Shown here piece after piece: positions 45,664-58,600 of a stretch of DNA of 64,000 nt. Made by a program: the position numbers and the translations under genes. The first letter of the stretch is position 1; each line of letters opens with the position of its first letter. This DNA is from Hemicordylus capensis (lineage: Eukaryota; Chordata; Lepidosauria; Squamata; Cordylidae), in NCBI RefSeq assembly GCF_027244095.1, contig NC_069658.1, positions 262,578,687-262,642,686 on the forward strand, in the 5' to 3' direction. The notes under the pieces are model-generated. The model had not been told where the DNA came from, made no database searches, and saw nothing but the letters and a program-made list of their open reading frames with translations.

Positions 45664-45669
45664 CTGAAA

Positions 45670-46210
45670 AACAAAAAGGAAAAATGATGGTGAAACAGAA
45701 TCCAAAATGGCTCAAGACAAAGCTTTCAAACTCCATATATACTTCTTTAAAGTATCCCTTCTTTAGAAGAAAGGAAAACATGTTGAGAAAGTGGGTTGGG
45801 TGGATCTGTGAAGGAACTTGCTTGTTGAGTTGTAAAGGGGACAATCACAATATCACCTCAGTCCTTGAGTTAGTGATGGCCACTCAGGCTCATGGGCAGA
45901 TGCTAAAAATGTCCCACTTTTGAAAAGGGAAGGGAAGGGGGATGGAACAATCAGAAGCTCCCCACCCATTGTCTTTTGAAAAGGCAGAGAGAGCAGGAAA
46001 ATAGTAGTGGCATCCAGAGAGGCCTGAGTGTTGGCAGGAGGCCCAATCAGGAGGCAGCAGTGGCTGGGTACCTGGAGGACAGCCTTGTGGCAGCTGTTTG
46101 TCAAATGGTGGCTGTGCCACCCTTCAACGAAGAGCTGCTTGATGGCGGAGGGCAGAGGAGGGTGGCAGGGTGGAGGCAACAGGGCATCTTGCTGCCCTGC
46201 TAGCAACCCC
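45670..46210. other. 5' flank or intron of the SPRY gene
   Basis: No further exon is recognised on either strand. Open frames at 45853-46206 lack any known domain. Confidence 0.35.
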
Positions 46211-46217
46211 AGGAAAC

Positions 46218-46721
46218 TGTTGGAAGTTAAAGGACTTTGTGCTGTCTCTTTGCCTCAGACAGTGGAGGACAGACTAGTAAGTCAGAGGGCTAGAGGGTCA
46301 AGACATTGGTCATCCCTTCTCCACTGCTCTGATGCTATCCCTTTGAAATGTAGATTGCTAATCTTAGGGGATTCAACTTCCTTCCTCCTTCTCACTCTTC
46401 CTACCTGGCCGCCTACCTTGCAACATGGCAAGCTTCACTCCCTGCACCATGTGTGCAGAGAAGATGCAGAATCCATCTGCATCCAGCTAGATAGATAGAT
46501 TAGAGATCCTAACTCCTCATTTTCCTATCTAGAATGGAGTTCTCTAATAAATGCCATATATATTGATTTGAAACTATGAACTGGCTCCAAGTTACTTTAC
46601 TCTCAGCATACACCCATGCCTGGGCAGACTCCGCTGTGTTGTGCTTCTGTGCACACTGCTATAATGAGAAAGGGATTCTCTCACCACAGAGAATTTCCAG
46701 CAGAAACCACCACTTGTGACA
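46218..46721 (+). mobile_element. Probable solo LTR
   Basis: Starts TGTTGG and ends GTGACA, with a polyadenylation signal (AATAAA near 46547) about 170 bases before the end. It shares with the better LTR at 51255 the length, the layout and a short piece before the signal (TAGATTAGAGAT). The exact 5-bp duplication is unclear, so the ends may be off by a few bases. Fossil; no internal region. Confidence 0.5.
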
Positions 46722-46724
46722 ACT

Positions 46725-47305
46725 GCCTCACCTTGCCTCATGGAAGAACCACTGCTATTTCGCTGACACCATTCTTTCCTGGTTCCAGTTGCAACACCCC
46801 TACCATTCAGTCAAGGCTTTCATTTTGTCTTTTCCTTCTAAGGTTCTGTTTTGTATTGCCTGGTCTTAGCTCCCCTCCTTTCTACCTTATATTTTAGTCA
46901 CAATTTTAACATGGTTTTTTTTAAAAAAAATATTTTGCACTTATGATTAGCAATGCCCTCTCTAGTGGGTTCACCTGATGCCCTTGCTGTTGGTCTTTTG
47001 TCACCAAGTAAAGCTTTTTCAGAAGGCAATTATTGCTGACTGGCTGGATACATTGTAAACTGCTGTGTTATTTTTGATGCCTCCAGCTACACATTACAGA
47101 AAGAGTGTGCTTAGTACATCTGTGCTTGGTGGTGATTGTTTTTCAGTTTTTAAAACAATAAACAGCATGCATGCAGGTTCCCAATGTGCAGTGGGGAACG
47201 GAAAGAGTTAAAGCAGCTATTTACTGTTTGTTCGTTCTCTCTCTCTCTCTCCCCCCACTCCCTGTAATGTAAACTGAAACTGCCGCTGTGAAAAACCTCT
47301 GCTCA
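46725..47305. other. No gene recognised
   Basis: Unassigned; a CT run at 47236-47252. Confidence 0.4.
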
Positions 47306-47308
47306 TGA

Positions 47309-47608
47309 AGAGGAGAGCTGGTCTTGAGGTAGCAAGCATGACTTGTCCCCTTAGCTAAGCAGGGTCCACCTTGGTTGCATACAAAAGGGAGACTAGAAGT
47401 GTGAGCAGCACTGTCAGAGATTCCCCTCAGGGAATGGAGCCACTCTGGGCAGAAGGTTCCAAGTTCCCTCCCTGGCAGCATATCCAAGAAAGGGCTGGGA
47501 GAGACTCCTGCCTGCAACCTTGGAGAAGCCGCTGCCAGTCTGTGAAGACAATATTAAGCTAGATGGACCAATGGTCTGACTCAGTAGAGGGCAGCTTCCT
47601 ATGTACCT
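47309..47608 (+). mobile_element. 5S rRNA-derived SINE
   Basis: TTAGCTAAGCAGGGTCCACC, TTGGTTGCATAC and GGGAGAC in 5S order, then the core and CR1-like tail (AAGCTAGATGGACCAATGG). Confidence 0.85.
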
Positions 47609-47614
47609 AATGTG

Positions 47615-48780
47615 GATTTTTATATGGCTATAATATTGTTTTTATTAGATGGCATCCAAAGATAGAGAATCCTGAATAAGCACCATGGAAATCACAGAAA
47701 TGAATTAGTTGTGGCACTTAGCCAGTATTCACTTTCTTTGGATACAACTCATGTATTTTACGTATGGTTTTTAGATTGCTTTTTGTTTTGATTTGTACCC
47801 CACTTCAGGTACGTATCTAATGGCAAATGATGCATATTTAAAATATACAAGCAAGCCAACAAACAAAACAAACAATCATTTTACCATGCTGCAACCACAA
47901 CATTAAATTTAATCTATCTGGATTTGGGTATGCAATATTGGCAAATTAACTCATTATCGCATGTCCAAATACAGGTTGACCCAAAGTCTGAAGTCCAGCT
48001 TGTGACCGCTTTGAAATGTACTCATAGCAATCATTCCAAGAACTAATCCAGGCATATCAAATCTTATTTCAGCACTATGTCTGAAAATATAAATGTTCTA
48101 TTTAAGGGCCAAAATGGACAAGATGCTGGAGATCTACAAGTGGATCATCTGACATGTATTTATCTGTCTACCTATCTAAAAGCTGTTTTGGGTCAGGCAG
48201 CTACAGTATGGCAGTGGCAGGGGGGTGATGGAGGCAAAGATAATTTAATCCTTTCAGCTGTGCCATCCCCCCCCACACACAAATGTTCCCCCCAACACCC
48301 CCCCCCCGCAAGCCATTTGCCTGTTGGGCTTGAGTGCATATGGTTTAGATTGGGGGGAAACAAGTGGGAGAAGGTTAAACTCTCTCTCTCCCAGCACCAC
48401 TATCCAGATCCAATTTGCCCCCACCGCACTCGGCAGTTTTACTTTAAAAAAGAATGGTTGGGAAATCCAATCACATATCCATTGTCTCATCTCTTTTGAC
48501 CATCAGAATGAAGCAGTTACAGAAGCTCACCTTTAATCCATCTTGGTCTCAACATGTTATCTAGGAGGGGAAATAAGAGGTCAGACTGCCATTGCAGATC
48601 AACAGTACAGATTTCACAATATATGCATATTAGCAAACAAACAATGCATCACTGTTGATAACTATATCTATTAATCATTCTGATGTGGTATGAAGGCTAA
48701 TTGATAGACTATTATGATTAAATTTATATACTTCTTTTCCTAGAAAGCTCAACATGATGTACAGCAATGCACAATAAAAA
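47615..48780. other. No gene recognised
   Basis: Contains C-rich runs at 48268-48308 that create accidental frames. No domain is seen. Confidence 0.4.
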
Positions 48781-48783
48781 TAA

Positions 48784-49075
48784 GAGAGCCAGCATGGTAT
48801 AGTGATTAGAGTGCTGGACTAGGACTGGGGAGACCCGAGTTCAAATCCCCATTCAGCCATGATACTTGCTGGGTGACTCTGGGCCAGTCACTTCTCTCTC
48901 AGCCTAACCTACTTCACAGGGTTGTGAGGAGAAACTTAAGTATATAGTATACCGCTCTGGGCTCCTTGAAGGATGAGCGGGATATAAATGTTAATAATAA
49001 GCAATTTTGGAAGGGCGGTATATAAATCAAATAAATAAATAATAAATAAATAAATAATAAAAGAAAGAAAACATC
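48784..49075 (+). mobile_element. Sauria-type SINE followed by an L2-type tail
   Basis: The SINE spans 48784-48995 (GAGAGCCAGCATGGTATAG to GCGGGATATAAATG). A short L2-type end (TTTTGGAAGGGCGGTATA) and an AAAT microsatellite follow to 49075. Confidence 0.75.
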
Positions 49076-49154
49076 AAGCACAGCTATAAAGGCACAAACA
49101 CCAGGCAGATATCACTTATCAGGGAAAAGCCAGCACAAATGAAAACATGTTTAC

Positions 49155-49684
49155 TAGGGGTGTGCACAGAACCGCACGCAGTCCGGCACTGTGGAGGGGG
49201 TCCCTTTAAGGGCAGGGAGGGTTTACTTACCCCTCCCACCGCTTTGCCCCCTCCAGCGCCCGTATTTTCTGTAGAAATTGGGGCGGCAGGATACCTCCCC
49301 GCCGCCCCTTCTGCCTCCTCATTGCAAAAGGCTGTAACAAGCCTTCTGCGCACGCAGCGCGCGAGTTTCACGTTTACCCGACGCGACCGGGTCGGAGGCC
49401 CGGTCTACCCGTCACGTCGGGTAAACGTGAAGCTCGCGCGCCGTACCGCGTGCGCAGAAGGCTTGTTACAGCCTTTTGCAATGAGGAGGCAGAAGGGGCG
49501 GTGGGGAGGTATCCTGCCGCCCCAATTTCTACAGAAAATACGGGCCCTGGAGGGAGCAAAGCGGTGGGAGGAGTAAGTAAACCCTCCCTGCCCTTAAAGG
49601 GACCCCCTCCACCCAGACCGGCCAGGTCCGAACCAGTCCGGAGGCCTTTACAATGGCCTCCGGACCGGTCCGGACCCACCCCTA
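49155..49684. mobile_element. 530-bp foldback hAT element
   Basis: Flanked by a perfect ATGTTTAC duplication (49147-49154 and 49685-49692). Ends TAGGGGTGTGCAC and GACCCACCCCTA. The arms, about 220 bp each, pair almost completely around a CpG-rich centre near 49390-49410 (GACCGGGTCGG). The mirrored frames on both strands are a by-product. A partial relative with TAGGGATGTGCAAAC starts at 63523. Confidence 0.9.
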
Positions 49685-49904
49685 ATGTTTACATGACAAG
49701 AAAAAGTGGCCACAAAGGGAGACTAATTGGCTTCCAGAGAGAGGGTGTTCCATGGCAGTGATTCTCAGATCACTGCCAAGTGTAACTCTGAGAAGGCCAT
49801 AACATGGAGATCCCAGATCAACAATATAATTACTGCTCGACTTAACCAAGAACTCTGCTAAAGCAAAGACAATTGTGTATACTGGTAGAATTATCAATAG
49901 TATA

Positions 49905-50345
49905 CAGTCATCCTTCATTTTGAGTATCTGTGACTGGGCTTTTGTAGACTGTTTTGCCTACCACAAATGGAGTATATGTGAGACAGAGAGAAGCGGAGAA
50001 GAGAAAGAGAGATAGGAGCAGAGAGAGAGGCAGACGTCAGAAAGAGGTGGAGGGAGTTCCCCGCACCGCATTTCTCCCCCCATCCCCACCCCAGCATGTG
50101 CCAACTTCCAAGGCAACAACCTTTCTCACCACTTGCTGTTCCTTCGCTTCCTTTCCTCCTGCGGCCACTGCTTCTCTCCTCCCCACCCCACACCCTTGAG
50201 CTGGGGCAGAGGCATTTCTCTTTCCTCTCATCCCCATCCCCAGCACATGCAGAGGCAGCAACATTCCTCCCTGCTTACTGTTCCTTTCCTTCCTCGTGCT
50301 GCCAAAGTTTGTCTCCTCTGGGGTTGCCATATCCAAACTCCCCAA
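49905..50345. repeat. Repeat with CAGTCATCC end
   Basis: Starts TACAGTCATCCTTCATTTTG and holds a purine-rich then pyrimidine-rich block with GCAGAGGCAGCAACATTCC. The same motif and block type occur at 54170-54480 and 61365-61680, whose far end reads GGCAAGGGATGACTAT, the complement of this start. They look like diverged relatives of one DNA-element family. Confidence 0.5.
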
Positions 50346-50349
50346 ATCT

Positions 50350-51025
50350 GTGCACTCTAATTTGCATATTGTGTAAACTGGCTTGCAAATAATTTGCATA
50401 ATATGCAAATCAGATGACTCACTTTCCAGTTGTATTTGCTCGGATATCTACCAACAATTGTTGGGGGAGATCTCTTTGCCTGACCATTTTCCTGAGCATT
50501 AATACACCCAGACTTTATATATTCCAATACTTTCTAATATAGAAATTCAGTTTTTAACAGTGTCTAATGTTTGTAGTACTGTCGTGTGTAGTACAGTCAT
50601 GGATTCCTCACAATTGCAGACAACCATCCCACTCCATTTTCCAAAACCTGAATATACTATTTATTGGTGAATAAATGCACTATTTATTGGTTTAAATATG
50701 CAAATTTAAACATGTTATTTATTGGTTAAGGTGAAGATAATTAAAGCTCATGCTGAGGAGCACTGCTGACTCTGAGTGCATTTGCATTGCCACTAAATTC
50801 TACAATTGACCCTAAAAAAACTGGCACTAGGGATTAAGTCTTCCATGCTTAAGCCTTGTCACGGTCACCATTTACATCCTGAGATAAGTACATAAAATGT
50901 AACACCAAAATGGCTATAGGCTTTAAAAAGAGCACAGGGGAGGGCAAATTTATGGTGGCTTAAAGCAAAATTAAAAAACACAAAACCAAAATAATATCTA
51001 TATAAAATAACTGAAGACTACACTA
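50350..51025. other. AT-rich sequence, no gene recognised
   Basis: A repeated TATTTATTGGT motif (three times, 50658-50725) is the only structure noticed. Confidence 0.4.
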
Positions 51026-51030
51026 GGTTT

Positions 51031-51449
51031 AAGAGGAGAGAGGAGAGTTGATCTTGTGGTAGCAAGCATGACTTGTCCCCATAGCTAAGCAGGGTCCACC
51101 CTGGTTGCATATGAATGGGAGACTAGAAGTGCGAGCACTTGAAGATATTCCCCTCAGGGGATGAAGCCACTCTGGGAAGAGCAGAAGGTTTCAAGTTTCC
51201 TCCCTGGCTTCTCCAAGATAGGGCTGAGAGAGATTCCTGCCTGCAACCTTGGAGTGTTGCAGATGAACTTCCAGTGCATCGACCTTTTGCACCAACTGTC
51301 GTAATGACCACTAGGGGCATTGGGAGTAGAGACAGTGAGTCAGGGTCTCCCTATCTGTCCCTACTCTATGACCCCTGAACTGACTCTGCAGCACTTCCTG
51401 TGCTGAGTCACACAATCCTTCCTTTCCTCCTAGAGAGCAGATGGAAACA

Positions 51450-51485
<36 letters not shown>

Positions 51486-51735
51486 TACCTATCCACTATG
51501 TAGTCCTTTAGATTAGAGATAGGTCTTTCCTATCTAAGTGTATTTAATCAATAAATGTTTAGTGTTTAGTCATACAAGGCTCTCCATGTGTTTTCTTTAA
51601 ATAGCTGCAATATCCGAACCATCCTCTGCTACCTACCCTGTAACTGGATTGTGTGCTCATTCCTTAGTGCTCTGCTGTTTTACCTATTGTGGGTAAAAAT
51701 CAACAACCTCTAACATGGAGAAGCCGCTTTTGAAG
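51031..51735 (+). mobile_element. 5S rRNA-derived SINE split by an LTR
   Basis: SINE sequence 51031-51254 (ATAGCTAAGCAGGGTCCACC) resumes at 51716 with GGAGAAGCCGCT and is then lost. The insertion between them is the LTR at 51255-51715. Confidence 0.8.
51255..51715 (+). mobile_element. Solo LTR, 461 bp, with 5-bp duplication
   Basis: Starts TGTTGCAG and ends CTCTAACA, the TG...CA form, with TGGAG on both sides (51250-51254 and 51716-51720). A CT microsatellite (51448-51482) and an AATAAA signal near 51550 lie inside. Only the LTR remains, as left by recombination between two LTRs. Family (retrovirus-like or other) cannot be told from the LTR. It is younger than the SINE it interrupts. Confidence 0.8.
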
Positions 51736-51901
51736 CCGAGAATGCACAGCTTTTCAGGCTGCAATTCTGTACAAACTTACTTGATAGAAGATCTGATTGA
51801 AACCAATGGTACTAACATCTTAGTAGAGGCATGCTTAGAATGGATTGCACTACAAAGCCAAAGACCTTAAACATTACAATACACAGCCTGGTAGGCAGTG
51901 A

Positions 51902-52560
51902 GGCTATTCACATGCATGTGCAAAACCAGACTAAGGGAGCCCAGCCCAGGGGCGTAGCCAGCCTGCCGGCAGCCCGATTACAACCGCGGCGGGCACCCCA
52001 ATAGCCCCGCCCCCGCGTCTGACGTCAGATGCGGGGGAGCGGGGCATGGTCTGGCTCCCAAACGGAGCCTTGAGGCTCTGTTCAGGAGTTGAGGCTTAAT
52101 TGCTGAAGGGGCCGCAGTTAAATTAAGGCTGGTGCTGCCTTTGCAGCGCAGCCCAGGAGCAGATCTTCCCTGCAGGGAAAAGCCGCTCCTGGGCTGCATT
52201 GTGAAGGCAGCGCCAGTCTTAGCTCCTGAAGGGGCCACATGGCCCCTTCAAGAGCTAGTTAGGCTGGCGCTGCATTCACAGCACACAGCCAGGAGCTACT
52301 CTTCCCTGCCTTTGCAGAGAACAGCCACTCCTGGCTGGCACTGCAAACGCAGTGCCAGCCTTAGTTTAGCTCCTGAAGGGGCCACGCAGCCCCCGCTCGG
52401 GAGCTAAACTACCGCCCCCGTGTCTGACATCAGACGCGGGGAGCGTGTCGGGGCCGCTCTTGCGGCCCCTGATTGGTCAGCAGCCCAGGTTCTTCGAACT
52501 CATTGGCCCAATGGTGGCTCCGCTCCTGGCCCAGCCTGGTTTTATGCATGCGTGTGAACC
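51902..52560. mobile_element. Palindromic MITE interrupted by a hAT-like element
   Basis: The outer MITE arms, CTATTCACATGCATGTGC and CATGCGTGTGAAC, bracket a 582-bp element (51947-52528). That element has a perfect GCCCAGCC duplication (51939-51946 and 52529-52536) and ends CAGGGGCGTAGCC / GGCTCCGCTCCTG. Inside it a block of about 125 bp (GGCTGGTGCTGC..CTGAAGGGGCCAC) is repeated in diverged form at 52120-52400. Confidence 0.8.
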
Positions 52561-52606
52561 ACCAGGATCAGGCCAATCCTGGTGGCAACATGGCGGCAAA
52601 CCCACC

Positions 52607-53795
52607 TAAGGAGTCTGATGGGAGTATGGGCAAAATATAAAAAATGGTTGGAGTGTAAAACTCCACTATGGGTATCCCCGATTGAGGGTTTGACATGTAA
52701 AGAGACAAATATGCAGTCTGAATGGGGTACTTTTAGGGATTTGTTATGTTTTCAAGAGAAGGGCTGTAAATTAAAAAAATTAAATGAAGTACAATATTTG
52801 GTTAGTAATTGGTTTCAGTATCATCAGCTAAATGAGATTTATAAAAAGGATCTTAAGGTTGGGTTTGTTGATCAAATGTGATTTGAGAAGGAGCTGTGTG
52901 AAAATGATGAAAGACTAGTCTCTAAGATGTACAAGTTGTTGCTTTTGGAGGAGACAAGAGATGAAGTGGTCAAAACGACTATGATAAAATGGGCTCAAGA
53001 TGTGGGTCATAATATAGATATGGCTGCTTGGGGAAAATTATGGAAAACTGATTTAAAGTTTACTGCATGTTATACTTTAAAAGAAAATTATTATAAGATG
53101 ATGTATAGGTGGTATCTGACACCGAAAAAAAATAGCTTTAATGTATAAAAATGTTTCAAACAAATGTTGGAAATGTGGACAATGTGAAGGAACTTTTTTC
53201 CATATGTGGTTATCATGCTGGAAGGCAAAGGCTTTTGGAGATATGATATATAATGAGTTGAAGAAAATCTTTAAAGAGACATTTCCTAAGAGGCCAGAAT
53301 CCTTCCTGCTGGGAATAACTCAAGGCGAATTCTCCAGAAGAAATTTAACATTTTTAATGTATGCAACCACAGCGGCAAGAATAGTATATGCGCAGAAATG
53401 GAAAGACACTAAAACGCCCTCAAAAGAAGACTGGTTGATAAAAATTTTTGGAATATGCAGAGATGGCAAAGCTTACAGCACTTATAAGAGACCAAAATTT
53501 TGAATGTTTTAAAGAAGATTGGGAACCATTTTTGCTTTACTTAAAGAACTATTTTTCCAATATGGACCTTTCAGCAGGGTTTGAAATATAGTAATAACAG
53601 CAGGTTGGGTAAAATCGAGTAGTATTGTGGAGTATGTATGTTTTGAATTATTATAGCAAGGGTTTTTCATGAACCACGCCGATAGGTAAGTGGGAAGTCA
53701 ATATTTACATACGTGTAGAAATAAATGTAATTGGAATGTAAAGCTATTGTAAAAGCCAATAAAAATTTAAAATGCAAAAAAGAAAAGAAAATGAG
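52607..53795 (+). mobile_element. L1 LINE 3' fragment
   Basis: Closely matches the end of the L1 at 55665-61359 (ORF2 C-terminus from LRSLMGVWAKYKKWLE to the zinc knuckle CWKCGQCEGTFFHMW and on to TYKRPKF). Frames are broken in several places. It ends with AATAAAAATTT and an A-rich tail. 5'-truncated. Confidence 0.85.
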
Positions 53796-54139
53796 GTTAA
53801 GGGAGCAAGTGCTTTTGATTGTCTGGCAGCCGCAGCTGCCAGACTGTGGGGAGCCCAGGGAGGGGATCCCCATGATGGACCTGCGCAGTGCATCATGGTA
53901 TTTCCAGAGGCCGGGATGACACATTCCGGCCCCGACCCTCCCTACTGCACAGGGAACCATCTGGGCATGTAGGGAGCGCGCCCAGCAATGGCATCTTGAT
54001 TGGGCTTACTCTCTTCCCCTCCCTACACTCTGGAGAATGTTTTCTCCTCCCTCTCCCATTTCTCCTTCCTCTCCCCCTCCACCAAGGCACCTTGTTTCTT
54101 CCCGCCAATGAGGCGCTGAGTTCCCCCCACCTCCAGTGC

Positions 54140-55630
54140 CAAGAAGCAGAGAAGCACTGAGAAGCAGAGCGAAGGAGAGAGAGTCTACCCTGCACTGGGT
54201 TTCTCCCCCGCCTGGCGCCTGCAGAGGCAGCAACGTTCCTCCCCATTTGCTGTCTCCTCTCTTCCTCCTGCAGCTGCTGTTGGAGGGCTGGGGAGGGAAG
54301 GTGAAAGGGTTACTGTAATTCCTGGAAATTTCCAACCTTTTAAAAGTGATTTTTTCCTTACCTTTCATGACTACGGTCCCCCTAGCCCCCATTCCCATTC
54401 ATTTCTATTGCACCCCGACTGCAATTTGCCAACCGTGAGGTTTTGCCAGAGTGCAACCCTAGCGGTTGGCAAGGGATGACTATAATTAAGCTGTGGGTAA
54501 AAATCTTTAATCAAATAGATTTTTAAAAATCAACAGATCAAAACAGATTGATTAATCAGATAATACGGTTTTTAAAAAATGTTCTTATTTTAAATATAAA
54601 AACTGTAGACAGCAGACACCATCTTAGAAGAGTCACCACATCTTCACTTTCAGCCCAGTTCACACCTTATGTTCAACACATGTACAATCTGTGCACAGTG
54701 TACTCATGTACAGATCTGAACACATGTAGTTATTCACATATTACATTCGACACACATACAGTAGTACATTTCACAGTTGTACCCTGAATTTGAAGCGGGG
54801 CGGTGTCCAGTTTCAGTTTTCAAATGAAAACATGTACGGTCCTTCACATAAATACATATGCATTGTTGCTAGCACTGCCTTTCTGTGGGCTCCCAGAAGC
54901 CTCTCTGCTTATGTTTGCTACTACAGGCTTGTAGTTCCCACTTATTGCATATCGGAACCCACAGGACCATGGGCCCACCAGTTGTTTGTACAAGAGGGTC
55001 CATCGCTTGGCAGGCAATTGGGACAATCACCCCCAGGTTCACCAGATAACATGCAACCCGAAAGGGGATTAGCTTCCCACCTTTCTCTCTGGTCTAAAGC
55101 CAGTTGAGAATGTCTAAGTAGAAGGAGTCAACTCCAAGGTCTCCCTGCTCAGGGACTGACCCTTTTACTTCCCTCCATGATTAATTCAAACTGCTAACCT
55201 TGCTGTGGGACCTATGCTTCTTCCTCCCCAAACAATAGGAGCTAATGGGCAATAGGAATTTGGGAGGCACGTTCATTAAAAGTTCTGATCGCACATTCTG
55301 GTCCTTCCATGAGATAAAGACTTGAGCGTTCATTCAATTCTAGTTCTTCCACAGCTTGTTTTCAACCTTTTCACGCCATTACACTTTTAGAAGCACTCCC
55401 AACAAAGACAATGGATTCTTTTGAAACCCACGGAATTCCCCTCCTCAGCAAGGAGGAGCAGTCAGCTTTGTGACCCAGGGCACATTCTGGGCTATAACTA
55501 GCCCTGGCACCATGAAACTGTGTTTCTCCTGCAGCCTCTACAGCTTGGATTCACCCACTGCTGCATAGGTGATTTACTTGGCATCCACCAGAACACCAGG
55601 CCGTGTATTGTCTTTCATGCCATTCCTGCT
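54140..55630. repeat. Tandem duplication, copy A
   Basis: Starts CAAGAAGCAGAGAAGCAC and ends TTCATGCCATTCCTGCT. The same sequence, interrupted by L1, makes copy B (55631-62220). Inside copy A, 54655-54870 is the fifth TGTACA-rich MITE, and 54480 ends a CAGTCATCC-family repeat. Copy A has about 685 bp (54660-55345) that copy B lacks. Confidence 0.85.
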
Positions 55631-58600
55631 CAAGAAGCAGAGAAGCACTGAGAAGCAGAGCGAAAGGGACTTCCGGTTGGACTGCCATCGTAGCTGCATG
55701 CTTCTCTGAAAGGGGGAGACCGAGGAGGAGAAAATAAGAGGGTTTTGAGGCTTCAAAGCCCCCCTACGTCACCCTGGATTAAAGGGTCGACTTCAAGATA
55801 ACCCACTGTTCCTCCCGAGCCAGCTCTCTTAATTCAAAGCTGCATTGGAGAATGCAGTTTTTGTTTTAGGTCAAGCGGCGGAGGCTGGGTCCAATCAAGC
55901 TTACTTCTCTCTCGGAAATCATTTTGACCGAAGCTAGTTGGCAGCCAATTTCTATGGTTTGGATTTAATTAATTACCTAAAGTTCATGAAGCTCACCTCT
56001 CAAGCGACTGATGACAACTTGCTGGAGTTCTTCCTGCATTTCTGGGAAAGATATTTCAGAGCTTAAGACGCAGCTGTAAGTTTCTTCCGATTACAATTAA
56101 GGAGGGGAATTCAATCTTCTTGCTAAATATTGGAACTCAAGAGCGGAGTTGATGATTAATAATTTTTTAATACCTGGAAAAGGATCTTATTAGTGGGAAT
56201 TATTATTTTCTTCTTTCTTTTTACTGCTGTCGGGCGAAGTTTATGGAAGAGGCGTTTCGCTGTTCGCTGTTTGCTGTTGAAGTTGTCCATCATTTTGTCA
56301 ACCAATTAGAGTAATAGGCGTTTCACACTACTGTGAGAAAATTTAACTGCCAGTGATAAGATATAGGAGCTGTGGTGCAGAACTGTTTATACTTGGGATA
56401 TAAACACAGGCTTTTACTTTCTTTTTTGACATCAAGGACATTAAACCCTGCTGTGAAAGTGTTTTTTCTTTTTTAACCCTTCCTCTATACTACGAAAGGG
56501 GGGGATAGACACAATGCAAAAAAAGTCTCAGCAAAGTCAGATATATTTACAACCCAGGAAATCTTCCCTTCCAAGTACAGGTGCGGGGAAAACCAGAATG
56601 CCTTTAGATTTCGATCAAACGTTATCAGAGATGAAACAGATACTCCAATCAAACGCTATTGCTCTCCAGCAAGTTAGTTCTGATATGGTCCAAGTGAAAC
56701 AAGATACACAGACATTAAATGATAGAGCATCAAATATTGAAGAAACAGTCAAGAAATTAGCACAAGACAACAAAGAATTTAAATCAAGGGTTGACACTTT
56801 GGAGAAGGAGGTGTGATCACTGAAAGATGACAAAGAAAAATTATTAGATCAAATGGCATTGTTGGAACTAAGACAAAAAGAGAGATTTTTAAGATTCAGA
56901 GTTATTCCAGAGAAAGCTGACCAAGACATCAAGAAAATACTTGGGGAGGAGCTTGCATCACTTTTGGGAATTACAGTTGGAGAGATGGAGGCACAGATTG
57001 AGATAGCTTTTCGTCTAAATTCGGATTTTGCTACAAGAAATAAATTAATTAAAGACTGCTTGGTCCAATTTAGCTCAAAATCAATTACTGAGCGGATTCT
57101 TCAGGCTCATTTTGCTACAGCCCTTACTATTGAAACCCACCAGATAAAATTTTTGAAAGAAATTCCAACCAGAATCTTAAGAAAACGTAAGGATTACAAA
57201 TGTTTGACAGATGCATTGAATGCTAATGGAATACGCTTTAGGTGGGAAACACCGGAGGGAGTTTCTTTTTTCTATAACAGCAAGAAGAATAGATTCACTG
57301 AGCTTCTTAAAGTGCAAGAATTTTGGCGGAAATACAAAAAAGACTTATCTCCTGAACATCCAGCTTCCTCAACACATAATTTGAATTAGACCAGATGGAT
57401 TTCAAACGAGACCACAGGATTCTTTCTTGGAACATTAATGGGTTAAACACAAAAGCTAAAAGAAATAGAGTCTTTCATTTTCTTAAGAAACAAAATTTGG
57501 ACATTGTGTGCTTACAGGAGACACATATTAGAAAACAAGATAGAAAATTTCTGGTCAATAAGGCCTTAGGACAAGAATTTGTTTCCTCAGATAAGGAAAA
57601 AAAAAAAAAAGAGGGGTAGTATTTTATGTCAAACAACAATTTGAACCTAAATTGATTTTTAAGATGAAGAAGGTAGGCTATTAGCATTGGAAATTCTAAT
57701 TTCTGGGATTAAAACTGTGATTATTTGAATTTATGCCCCTAATGAAAAGAAAGTTGAATTCTATAATTATTTGGATCAAAAGATGGCGGAGTTATTGAAT
57801 GTTAATTTGATTATATTGGGAGATTTTAATGGTGTTGTTTCTACATCTTTGGACAGAAAATCTGATATATCGGATAGGAACTTACAAGGTAAACTTCTTA
57901 AAGCATTTTTTGATTTAGTAGAACACATGGATCTTTATGATTTGTGGAGAATTAAAAATTCAAATGCAAAAGAATATACTTATTTCTCTGAAAGATATCA
58001 ATCACATTCAAGGACAGATATGGTTTGGACATCTAAAGCTATTACATCATGTATGAAAAGAATGGATATTTTACCTAGGACTTTTTCGGATCACAATCCA
58101 ATTTGTTTTACATGGAAGAAGAAAGGAATGACTTCATTTCGTTGGAGATTGAACAAATAACTTTTGAAAAAACCAGACGTTGTGGAGAAAGCCAAAAAGA
58201 AATTAAAAGATTATTTTGAATTGAACTTAAACCAAAGAATGGACAATAAAATTATCTGGGATGCAACTAAAGCGGTTATGAGAGGTTTTTTTATACAGCA
58301 AAATGCATATTTTAAGAAGCAAAGAGGATTGAAAAAAGAGACATTATTGATGCAGATCTCCAAAAAGGAACGGGAATTACTATGGGTTAAAGATAAGAAG
58401 ACAGTTACTCAAGCTATCAAAATGTTACAACAACAAATTTCTATGTTAGTAGCAAATGAACTTGAATGGAATTTGAAGTATGCTAAGCAAAGGTCATTTG
58501 AGTTTGCAAATAAACCAGGCAAGTTGTTAGCATGGAAAATTAGATCTGAGAAGGAAAAAAATTTTATATCTAAAATACTTACAAAAAAATGGGCTTTCCT

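Noticed and set aside
46028-46498. 156-codon frame
   Set aside because: It overlaps a probable LTR and has no known domain.
47340-47400. Match to 5S rRNA
   Set aside because: Only the 3' half of 5S is similar and it carries a SINE core and CR1-like tail; not a 5S gene.
49139-49761. Several long frames on both strands
   Set aside because: Mirror images produced by a foldback element with high GC.
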